10,451 nt of DNA, taken from positions 1-10,451 of the forward strand of contig JACMIM010000709.1 of assembly GCA_014381165.1 (NCBI GenBank), read 5' to 3'. Shown one piece after another: positions 4,973 to 10,451 of the stretch. Below the pieces are notes generated by a model. That model made no database searches, was not told the origin of the DNA, and saw only the letters and a program-made list of their open reading frames with translations. Both the position numbers and the translations under genes were made by a program. The stretch is from Roseiflexaceae bacterium (GTDB lineage: Bacteria; Chloroflexota; Chloroflexia; Chloroflexales; Roseiflexaceae). Within the stretch, counting starts at the first letter, position 1, and each line of letters opens with the position of its first letter.

Positions 4973-6277
4973 TCACTCATAACGTAGCGCATCGATCGGG
5001 CGGAGCGCGGCGGCGCGTTGGGCCGGGTAGATACCGAAGAAGACGCCCACGGCGGTCGAGCAGCCCAGCGCGAGTGCCACGGCTGTGGGTGTTACCTCGG
5101 GCGTGATCAGGCCGGTCAGGCCGACCAGAAACGAAACCAACCAGCCAAGCGCCAGACCGATCAGCCCGCCCAGTATGCTGAGCGTCACGGCCTCGATCAG
5201 GAATTGCAGCAGGATGTCGCGTCGCCGTGCGCCGACTGCCTTGCGCAGGCCGATCTCGCGCGTGCGTTCGGTGACACTCACCAGCATGATGTTCATGACG
5301 CCGATGCCGCCCACCAGTAGCGAGATTCCAGCGATCGCGCCCAGGAAGACCGTCAGCAAGCTGGTGACACTGTTGAGGGTTGAAAGCGTGTCGGCTTGAT
5401 TGAACACGGTAAAATCGTCCTCGCTGCCGTCGGTTGTGAGATCGTGCTGGCGGCGCATCACACTGGCGATCTCGCTTTGCACCAGGTCGATGTCAGCCGC
5501 GTCGCCAACCTGGACGCTCAGGCTGGAAACGCGCTGCGCCCCTGATCCAGCGGCTGTTGCGCCGAACAGCTTGCGCTGGGCCACGCCGAGCGGCACAAAC
5601 ACTTGATCGTCGACCGAGGAAAATCCGCTGCTGCCTTTCGCCGCCAACACACCGGCGACTCGAAAGGTTTGTCCCTCAATCCGCAGCTTCTTACCGACTG
5701 GATTAGCTAGGTCGAACAAGTCGCTGGCGACATTACTGCCCAAAACGGCGACCGACTGCTGGCCGTCGATCTGGCTTTCGCTCAGCAGTGCGCCGCGCTC
5801 CACCGCCATGTTGTTGACCGCGAAATAACTGCTGGAAACGCCTTGCACAGTAGCAGAAACGCTGCTGGCACCAGCGGTGACGGTGCCGCTGCCTTGGAAC
5901 GAGGCCGCGACCACGGCGCGCTCGGCGACAATGCCGTTGCGCTCGATCGCCGCCACATCGTCGGTGGTGAGTGGCCGAGACGCGCCACCTCCGCCGCCTG
6001 GGCCGGTTTGCTGGCCAGCGAAAACGGTCAGCAAGTTACTGCCGATGCTGCTGATTTGCCCGGTGATCGCGGCGCTCGCGCCGTTGCCGATCGAGGTCAG
6101 CGCCACGACCGAGGCCACGCCGATGATGATGCCGAGCATGGTCAGGGCCGTGCGCAGTTTGTTGGCGCGTAGGCTGGTAAAAGCGATCCGCACGCTTTCC
6201 GTTGGACTGATGCCATAGCTGGGTGCCTCCTTGCGCAATGAAGTGGGCAGGGCAGCGGGTGTTTGTACTTGAGCCAT
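4973..6277 (-). CDS. MacB/FtsX-like ABC permease
   Basis: Membrane subunit of 434 aa with the four-helix MacB topology. TM1 is about 42-63 (LRTALTMLGIIIGVASVVALTSIG), followed by an extracytoplasmic MacB_PCD-type domain of about 64-300 with a Gly-rich stretch near 93-99. The C-terminal FtsX domain has TM2 about 306-333, the family motif TERTREIGLRKAVGARR (about 336-352), TM3 about 358-386 and TM4 about 394-416, ending in the typical PIDALRYE. The ATG at 6277 is chosen because GGAG (6288-6285) lies seven bases upstream. A longer in-frame start at 6361 would run through the palindromic repeats. The partner ATPase is downstream and the MacA-like adaptor upstream. Likely exports a peptide, lipid or drug; the substrate is not readable from sequence. 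Confidence 0.95.
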   Translation of the reverse strand: MAQVQTPAALPTSLRKEAPSYGISPTESVRIAFTSLRANKLRTALTMLGIIIGVASVVALTSIGNGASAAITGQISSIGSNLLTVFAGQQTGPGGGGGASRPLTTDDVAAIERNGIVAERAVVAASFQGSGTVTAGASSVSATVQGVSSSYFAVNNMAVERGALLSESQIDGQQSVAVLGSNVASDLFDLANPVGKKLRIEGQTFRVAGVLAAKGSSGFSSVDDQVFVPLGVAQRKLFGATAAGSGAQRVSSLSVQVGDAADIDLVQSEIASVMRRQHDLTTDGSEDDFTVFNQADTLSTLNSVTSLLTVFLGAIAGISLLVGGIGVMNIMLVSVTERTREIGLRKAVGARRRDILLQFLIEAVTLSILGGLIGLALGWLVSFLVGLTGLITPEVTPTAVALALGCSTAVGVFFGIYPAQRAAALRPIDALRYE

Positions 6278-6315
6278 ATGGTTACTCCGTGGTTGAACAG
6301 CTACTGCAGTTCTCG

Positions 6316-6504
6316 CAGCGTGATAAGGGCGGGCGGGGATTTTTTGGGACTTGCGCCCCAACCCCCCGCTTTTCTACCTCGCTCAGCGTGATAAGGGCGG
6401 GCGGGGATTTTGGGAGACTGCGCCCCAACCCCCCGCTTTGTGCTGATGCACGTTTATAAAGACTGGCGGGGATTTTGGGGGCTGCGCCCAACCCGCCATT
6501 TTTG
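6316..6504. repeat. Three palindromic repeat units between adaptor and permease genes
   Basis: Units 1 and 2 are near-identical with a 68-bp period, both starting CAGCGTGATAAGGGCGGGCG at 6316 and 6384. Unit 3 (6464-6504) is a diverged core. Each core folds as an outer GC stem (6333-6338 with 6364-6369; 6401-6406 with 6431-6436; 6464-6470 with 6492-6498) and an inner TTGGG/CCCAA-type stem. T-runs follow the cores on the plus strand, opposite to the genes. The 227-nt gap from 6278 to 6504 contains nothing else except the permease ribosome binding site. Confidence 0.82.
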
Positions 6505-8220
6505 CTACCCGCCGAACGGGCCACCGCCGGTGCTGGACGCGCCGAGTACAATCACATCGCCTTCGTTCAAGCCGGATGTGACCTCGGTGAAGGTGTCGCC
6601 AACCAATCCGGTCGTAATAGCGATCAGCTCGGCTGAGTTGCCCTCGCGTTGCACCCGCACCTGTGGGCCGTTATCGGTTTCGACAATCGCGCTGTTAGGC
6701 ACAACCAGAACATCTCTGACCGTTGCACCGGTTAAATCCACCGATGCGCTGAGGCCGGCGCGTAATGACTGGCTGGCGTCGTCAAGCTGCACACGGGTCA
6801 GATACGTGGTTATGTCCTGGCCGTCGGTGGCGCTTGACGCGATATAGCTGACGGTGCCAGAAAGCGGCTGCGCGGCCAGCGCGTCGAGTTCGACGGCGGC
6901 GGGCTGGCCGATTTCGATTTGCCCCAGATCCGATTCGCTGATCTGCACATCTACATGGAAGGCACTATTGTCGATGAGGTAGATGGCCGGCGATGCGCTC
7001 GACGAGGCCGCGCCAGGTTTGATATTGATCTCGGCGACAATGCCAGCGAAGGGTGCCACCAGCTCGGCTTCGGCGCGGCTGAGGCGGGCCTGGGTCAGGC
7101 TGGCCTGGGCCTGGGCCACGCTGGCCTCGGCGCTGGCTAGGTCGGCGGTGGAAGCCGGCGCATTCAGGGCGTCAAGTGCGGCCTGGCGCTGCTCGACACT
7201 GCTGCGGGCCACGGCGATGTCGCTCGAAGTCCCGCCAGTAAGCTGCTTCAGGCTGGATTCAGCTGAGGCGACTTGGGCCTGGGCGCTGGCCAGATCGGCG
7301 GCGCTGGGGTTTTGTAGCGCGGCAAGTTGGGCCTCGCCGTCGGCCAGCGTAGCCTCGGCGTCGGCGAGATCGACCTGCTCTTTGGCGAGGGCCTCGTCAT
7401 AGGCGATCTGGGCCTGTGTCATCGACGCGGCGGCGTCCTGCTCGTCGCGCACGGCCTTGTTGTAGGTGTCCAGATCATTCTGGTAGCCAGGGTCGCCGCT
7501 GCTCTTTTTGAGGCTGCCATCACCATTGTGCGTGTCCCAATAGCTGCTGCTGAGCGTATCCTGGGCGTTGCGCAGCGCGTTGGCGGCCTGATCGAGCTTA
7601 AGCTTGGTATCGGCCTTGTTCTTGGCGCTTGTAGTACGGGTGGTTGCCAGGCTGTTCTCGGCCTGGGTAACGCTCAGCTGGCTTTTACTGATCTCGGCTT
7701 GAGTCGGGTTCTTGAGTGCGGCCAGCGCTGCCCGGGCTGAATCGAGCTGGGCCTGGGCGCTGCTGATCTCGCTTGGGCGAGCATTACCATTGGTTTGCTG
7801 CCCCAGCTGGGCCTGGGCGGATGCCAGCTGGGCCGCTATATCGCGCACGTCGGTCGTTGCAGGGCCATCCTGGAGGTCGGCCAGCTGCGCCTGGGCGCTT
7901 TTCAGGTTGGCCTCGGCTTGAACCACCTGTTGGTCTAAGTCGGTCGTGACCAAGCGCGCCAGCAGATCGCCCTGCTGCACTTGCTGGCCTTCCTCGACTA
8001 GCAGGTCGGCAACGGTGCCAGTGGTGCCAAAGTTCATATCCAGGTCGCGGGCTGGACGTATCTCGCCATTGCCGCTGACCGAAAGCGCGATGGTGCCGCG
8101 CTCGATGGTGGTGGTCTGGCCGGCAGCGGTGGCGTTAGATGCGCCTGGTGCGCAGGCAGCAAGCGTCAGGGCCAGCGCCGCGAGCGTGATGCTGGCGCTG
8201 GCAATCGTTGAAAGTCGCAT
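6505..8220 (-). CDS. HlyD/MacA-like efflux adaptor lipoprotein with very long coiled coil
   Basis: Membrane-fusion (periplasmic adaptor) family lipoprotein of 571 aa that would couple to the MacB-like permease. A signal peptide ends in lipobox LAAC (Cys23). Half of a biotinyl-lipoyl domain follows at about 65-91 (TGTVADLLVEEGQQVQQGD), then a coiled coil of about 290 residues (96-385) and the second lipoyl half at 386-403 (AELVAPFAGIVAEI). The beta-barrel spans about 415-500 and a membrane-proximal domain about 501-562, before a Gly-rich tail. The coiled coil holds repeated ADLASAQAQL-like segments about 25 residues apart. It is far longer than the hairpin of typical MacA (family length about 370 aa). 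The ATG at 8220 follows AAGGAGA (8236-8230). Confidence 0.93.
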   Translation of the reverse strand: MRLSTIASASITLAALALTLAACAPGASNATAAGQTTTIERGTIALSVSGNGEIRPARDLDMNFGTTGTVADLLVEEGQQVQQGDLLARLVTTDLDQQVVQAEANLKSAQAQLADLQDGPATTDVRDIAAQLASAQAQLGQQTNGNARPSEISSAQAQLDSARAALAALKNPTQAEISKSQLSVTQAENSLATTRTTSAKNKADTKLKLDQAANALRNAQDTLSSSYWDTHNGDGSLKKSSGDPGYQNDLDTYNKAVRDEQDAAASMTQAQIAYDEALAKEQVDLADAEATLADGEAQLAALQNPSAADLASAQAQVASAESSLKQLTGGTSSDIAVARSSVEQRQAALDALNAPASTADLASAEASVAQAQASLTQARLSRAEAELVAPFAGIVAEINIKPGAASSSASPAIYLIDNSAFHVDVQISESDLGQIEIGQPAAVELDALAAQPLSGTVSYIASSATDGQDITTYLTRVQLDDASQSLRAGLSASVDLTGATVRDVLVVPNSAIVETDNGPQVRVQREGNSAELIAITTGLVGDTFTEVTSGLNEGDVIVLGASSTGGGPFGG

Positions 8221-8250
8221 GAATTATGGTCTCCTTTTGGCTTCTGAATT

Positions 8251-8303
8251 CCCTTTCCACGCTGGGAAAGGGCTAGGGTGAGGGCGCAGAAATGCGCAGA
8301 AAT
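8251..8303. repeat. REP-like hairpin and short tandem repeat
   Basis: CCCTTTCC (8251-8258) and GGAAAGGG (8265-8272) form an 8-bp stem with a 6-nt loop, followed by CTAGGGTGAGGGC. This resembles a widespread class of intergenic palindromes in GC-rich bacteria. Two copies of GCGCAGAAAT follow at 8284-8303. The element lies in the 88-nt gap between the membrane protein and adaptor genes; no promoter was seen there. Confidence 0.65.
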
Positions 8304-8308
8304 GCAGG

Positions 8309-8977
8309 TTAGTAGTCGAGTGGCGGCGGGCGCCAGCGGTCGGCGGCTCCCAGGCCAGTCGCGGCCAGGGCACCCAGGCCAACACATACCGCCGCACCGA
8401 GCGCCACGCTACCGACATAGGGCAGCTGGCTGACAATCGTGAGTGCGGTCGTGCCCGTGAGAAGATCGGCAATCGGTTCATGCTCGATCGCGCCAGCATG
8501 GGCACGCAGCCAGCGTCCAGCCGCGATTGCCACAGCGGTGTGACCGGCGGTAAGCAGCATGGCGAACACAAACGCGAAGGCGGGTGTTGCCAGCCCGACG
8601 ATGCCCGCTAGGATGCCGAGCAGCAGCGTGCCGACCACAAGCACTGCCAGCAGCAGGCCGCTCAGCCCCAGCCGCACCAGTTGCTGCGGCCCGCCGATGA
8701 TCGTGCGAACGGTGGTGCCAAGCCGCCGGGCGGCCAGTGCGCCGATCAGTAGCCCATAACCCGCCAATGCCGCTACTGCCGCCAGTGCGCCGACCACACG
8801 CGGCAGATCGCGGAGAAAGGCCGGCGGGAATTCATCACCTGCTCCTGCCACGGGTGGTTGACCGCCACGGTTGGGCACGAACTGGCCGCCGATGCCTAGT
8901 GCGTCAAATGCGGCCGTGAGCAGCACCAGCGCTGCCAGCAAGCCCAGAATAAGGAGGAGGCTGCGACGTGACATCAT
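8309..8977 (-). CDS. Polytopic membrane protein in the sigma/anti-sigma operon
   Basis: Membrane protein of 222 aa, not assigned to a named family with certainty. Segments: TM or signal anchor about 6-24, an outside loop rich in Pro and Gly (29-58), TM about 60-83, TM about 103-128, TM about 131-152, and a hydrophobic region about 176-208 with LPYVGSVALGAAVCVGLGAL. The last three resemble the membrane part of proteins often found beside bactofilins and ECF/anti-sigma pairs (pattern PYVG...GLGAL), but that is only a resemblance. It begins 11 nt after the anti-sigma stop. Two adjacent ATGs exist; GGAG (8985-8982) is 4 nt from the first (8977) and 7 nt from the second (8974), so the second may be the true start. 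It may be a further sensor or a target of the regulon. Confidence 0.8.
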   Translation of the reverse strand: MMSRRSLLLILGLLAALVLLTAAFDALGIGGQFVPNRGGQPPVAGAGDEFPPAFLRDLPRVVGALAAVAALAGYGLLIGALAARRLGTTVRTIIGGPQQLVRLGLSGLLLAVLVVGTLLLGILAGIVGLATPAFAFVFAMLLTAGHTAVAIAAGRWLRAHAGAIEHEPIADLLTGTTALTIVSQLPYVGSVALGAAVCVGLGALAATGLGAADRWRPPPLDY

Positions 8978-8988
8978 CTATCTCCTGG

Positions 8989-9501
8989 TCAAAATTCGAG
9001 TGGCTCGGCCAGCGACTGACGCAGGAGCAGCAGGCTTGCCGTGCAGATCAGTGCCAAGCCAACCACCAACGTCAGCGGCGCTCCAGCTGTGTATGAAAAG
9101 TCGAGTGAGCCAAGTCGATTGCCGCTCAACAAGCCGAGCGACCAAGTTTGTACCTGACCGAGCAGCGCGTAGAGATCGACAGCGCTTTGCAAAAAGGCTT
9201 CAAATGTTGCGGCGATTGCCAGCGCGCCAGCCAGCGCCATGGCAAGTGCTGTCGCTAGTTGCCCGTGTGCGGCGCGGCGCGGCGGTGGCAAGTGGCTGAT
9301 TTGGGCACGCACCTGCGCTGCAATACTGAACGACGGCGCGGCGCGATCCAGTTCGTGCAGCCGCGCGTCGAGCAGTTCCAGCGCGGCAAGCTGCTGGCGG
9401 CAGGTGGCGCACTCGGCGAGATGTGCGCGAAAGATGTTGGCCTGATCCGGAGCAAGCTCGCCGTCGAGATAGCGCCGGATGTGGCGTGGGTCATGCTTCA
9501 T
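8989..9501 (-). CDS. Zinc-finger anti-sigma factor (ZAS/zf-HC2 type)
   Basis: Predicted membrane-bound anti-sigma factor of 170 aa that would hold the adjacent ECF sigma factor inactive. The N-terminal anti-sigma domain carries the ZAS signature His27-x3-Cys31-x2-Cys34 in FRAHLAECATC, after the typical HIRRYLDGELAPDQ helix. Hydrophobic segments at about 81-101 and 140-161 could place it in the membrane, with about 40 residues between them outside. Start: the ATG at 9501 is preferred over the TTG one codon earlier because AGGA (9510-9507) is five bases upstream. It overlaps the sigma gene's end by 11 nt, so translation is probably coupled, which suits a stoichiometric inhibitor. Confidence 0.92.
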   Translation of the reverse strand: MKHDPRHIRRYLDGELAPDQANIFRAHLAECATCRQQLAALELLDARLHELDRAAPSFSIAAQVRAQISHLPPPRRAAHGQLATALAMALAGALAIAATFEAFLQSAVDLYALLGQVQTWSLGLLSGNRLGSLDFSYTAGAPLTLVVGLALICTASLLLLRQSLAEPLEF

Positions 9502-10042
9502 CAATGTCCTCGTCGAGCAACCCGGCTAGGCGCTGGCGGGCGCGGAACAGCCGGGTCTTGACTGTGCCTAGTGGCAGTTGCATGGTTGCCGCAATCTCGT
9601 CGTAGGAAAGGTCGGCACCATAGCGCAACGCCACCAGCGAGCGTTCGTGTTCGGGCAGGGCGGCGATCGCGCGCTGAACATCGGCCTGGGTCTCGTTGCG
9701 CGCCGCTTGCTGCTCGGGCGAGGGCGCGCTGTCGGCCAGGGCGTCGGACGTTTCGTCGGCCAGCGATTCCGGGCGCGGGCGAGCGCGCGTGCTCAGGCAG
9801 CGGTTGATCGCGATGCGGTACAGCCACGGGAAGAAGCGCCGGGCTGGATCGTAACGGCCAAGCGACTGATAGGCACGAATGAACACCTCCTGCGCGACAT
9901 CCTCGGCCTCGTGGAGGTCGCCAAGCATGCGGTAGGCCAGGTTGACCACCGTGCGCTGGTAGCGCCCGACCAGCAGGCTGAAGGAATCGACATTGCCAGC
10001 CTGCGCCTGGCGGGCGAGCGTCTCGTCGCTCGGCTGCCCCAT
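9491..10042 (-). CDS. ECF (extracytoplasmic function) RNA polymerase sigma factor
   Basis: Sigma-70 family group 4 factor of 183 aa with only regions 2 and 4. Region 2 spans about 20-88, with NLAYRMLGDLHEAEDVAQEVFIRAYQ-type core-binding and -10 recognition helices and WLYRIAINRCL. A Pro/Ala/Asp-rich linker spans about 89-118. Region 4 spans about 123-176, with the helix-turn-helix LSYDEIAATMQLPLGTVKTRLFRAR. The start at 10042 is chosen because AGGAG (10054-10050) lies seven bases upstream. Two earlier in-frame ATGs (10108, 10099) would add 22 or 19 low-complexity residues without a good ribosome site. It heads the anti-sigma, membrane protein and ABC export genes, which suggests it switches on that exporter in response to envelope stress or a compound. 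Confidence 0.95.
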   Translation of the reverse strand: MGQPSDETLARQAQAGNVDSFSLLVGRYQRTVVNLAYRMLGDLHEAEDVAQEVFIRAYQSLGRYDPARRFFPWLYRIAINRCLSTRARPRPESLADETSDALADSAPSPEQQAARNETQADVQRAIAALPEHERSLVALRYGADLSYDEIAATMQLPLGTVKTRLFRARQRLAGLLDEDIDEA

Positions 10043-10140
10043 TGGGCTGCTCCTCTGCTCTGCGCTGGCGTGTGCGCCGCCAACCAAGCTGCCCCACATT
10101 TGAATCATTGCCGTGCCCCGCGTTTGTTACCTTCTACTTG

Positions 10141-10171
10141 GACATACCCACAGGGTGGACAAAAGGTTTCA
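10141..10171 (-). promoter_or_regulatory. Possible ECF-type autoregulated promoter
   Basis: Read leftward, TGAAACC (10171-10165), a 17-nt spacer and GTATGTC (10147-10141) lie about 100 nt ahead of the sigma start. ECF -35 elements often contain a GAAC/GAAAC core, and many ECF genes control themselves. The -10 match is loose, so this is a tentative candidate. Confidence 0.3.
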
Positions 10172-10190
10172 GGCGGGCTGATATTCGTTT

Positions 10191-10226
10191 CGGGCGCTGA
10201 AGCGTACCCGGTGCTGAAGCGCCGGG
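10191..10226. repeat. Two tandem hairpins with TGAA loops
   Basis: CGGGCGC-TGAA-GCG-TA-CCCG (10191-10210) and CCCGGTGC-TGAA-GCGCCGGG (10207-10226) are two overlapping stem-loops that share GCTGAAGC tips and the CCCG at 10207-10210, so only one can form at a time. They look like a REP-type palindromic element in the spacer upstream of the sigma gene. Confidence 0.6.
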
Positions 10227-10239
10227 CTAGTGAGTGTCA

Positions 10240-10305
10240 TTATCCCAAATTAATCGCAACTTATCCCATGTTATCCCACAAGTTTTCCCCATTGCTGTGG
10301 GATAA
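10240..10305. promoter_or_regulatory. TTATCCCA motif cluster with perfect inverted repeat (candidate operator)
   Basis: TTATCCCA occurs at 10240-10247, 10261-10268 and 10271-10278, spaced 21 and 10 bp, close to whole helical turns, and as TGGGATAA at 10298-10305. The last pair extends to a perfect 10-bp inverted repeat TTATCCCACA (10271-10280) / TGTGGGATAA (10296-10305). It ends about 20 bp before a likely rightward -10 box. It resembles a DnaA box (TTATCCACA) but each copy has one extra C. Confidence 0.55.
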
Positions 10306-10451
10306 TATGATTAGAACGTGTGTGCTACAATGTAAATCGTTTCTCGCATCCTAGATGCGAACAGATATCCTAGCGGCGAAAAAGAGGTTAGGCCCAAAGG
10401 GCGGGGCCAAGTGTATAAAAGATTGCAGTGTTAGGGCGCACCGACGGTTGG
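10306..10451 (+). other. Right-end region without a secure gene
   Basis: After the promoter candidate, TCGCAT-CCTAG-ATGCGA (10344-10360) forms a 6-bp hairpin. An ATG at 10355 inside this hairpin opens a frame that stays open to the window end (32 codons, many Lys/Arg), but it has no ribosome binding site and the length is within chance. GGCCC/GGGCC-type complementarity at 10392-10410 hints at a structured 5' leader or a small RNA. Nothing matched a riboswitch or stable RNA that I know. Confidence 0.3.
10323..10331 (+). promoter_or_regulatory. Rightward extended -10 promoter
   Basis: TGCTACAAT gives an extended -10 (TACAAT at 10326-10331). The -35 position (10303-10308) overlaps the right arm of the inverted operator-like repeat, so a bound protein would block it. 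The start would be near 10338, with the transcript leaving the window. Confidence 0.4.

Noticed and set aside
6278..6361. Longer N-terminus for the permease (start at 6361)
   Set aside because: It would read through palindromic repeat DNA; the ATG at 6277 has a well-placed GGAG and gives the usual short cytoplasmic N-terminus.
10043..10108. N-terminal extension of the sigma factor
   Set aside because: The added residues are not sigma-like, and the ATG at 10042 has a strong AGGAG seven bases upstream.
10240..10305. Replication origin with DnaA boxes
   Set aside because: The motif is TTATCCCA(CA), not TTATCCACA, and no dnaA, dnaN or AT-rich unwinding region is present; kept only as an operator candidate.
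9578..10354. 258-codon open frame on the plus strand
   Set aside because: It lies antisense to the clear ECF sigma gene, has an Arg/Ala-rich translation typical of a GC-rich shadow frame, and shows no recognisable domain.
10355..10451. Partial rightward CDS starting at 10355
   Set aside because: No ribosome binding site, ATG inside a hairpin, only 32 codons, and no recognisable protein; chance is a sufficient explanation.

Overview
The window is a GC-rich bacterial chromosome segment with tightly packed genes. It most resembles a member of the Chloroflexota, perhaps near Roseiflexus or Kouleothrix. That placement is an impression from three things: the protein style (lipoproteins, a DUF2085 protein, an ECF sigma/anti-sigma pair, a very long HlyD-type adaptor), the high GC content, and the many short palindromic repeats at gene ends. 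No rRNA or marker gene here proves it. I saw no tRNA, rRNA, CRISPR array or transposase.

Layout. At the left, a leftward two-gene unit encodes a DUF2085 membrane protein and a TlpA/ResA-type thioredoxin lipoprotein. It shares a divergent promoter region (about 1203-1300) with a rightward gene. That gene encodes a 457-aa protein with a C-terminal NlpC/P60-like cysteine peptidase and an N-terminal carboxypeptidase-regulatory-like domain split by two Trp-rich repeats. It converges on tyrS, and the space between the two stop codons is almost entirely an 8-bp tandem repeat and its inverted counterpart. The rest of the window reads leftward: ECF sigma factor, zinc-finger anti-sigma factor, polytopic membrane protein, HlyD/MacA-like lipoprotein, MacB/FtsX-like permease, MacB-type ATPase, then tyrS. 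The first six look like one regulated ABC export system (sensor/regulator, then adaptor, permease and ATPase). Palindromic repeats sit in the gaps between its later genes.

The most notable find is the 188-base gap upstream of tyrS. Read leftward it holds a TTGACA-N17-TAGGAT promoter and a 25-codon ORF with tandem tyrosine codons (TAT TAC). A small hairpin follows the Tyr codons, and an intrinsic terminator with seven Ts ends just before the tyrS ribosome binding site. The segment spanning the leader stop codon can pair with the 5' arm of the terminator to form an antiterminator. This is the full architecture of ribosome-mediated transcription attenuation responding to charged tRNA-Tyr. It differs from the T-box leader usual for tyrS in Firmicutes, and no T-box motif was found.

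The right end (about 10109-10451) has no secure gene. It carries two tandem hairpins with TGAA loops, a cluster of TTATCCCA motifs including a perfect 10-bp inverted repeat, and a likely rightward extended -10 promoter. These suggest the regulated start of a gene or RNA running out of the window.
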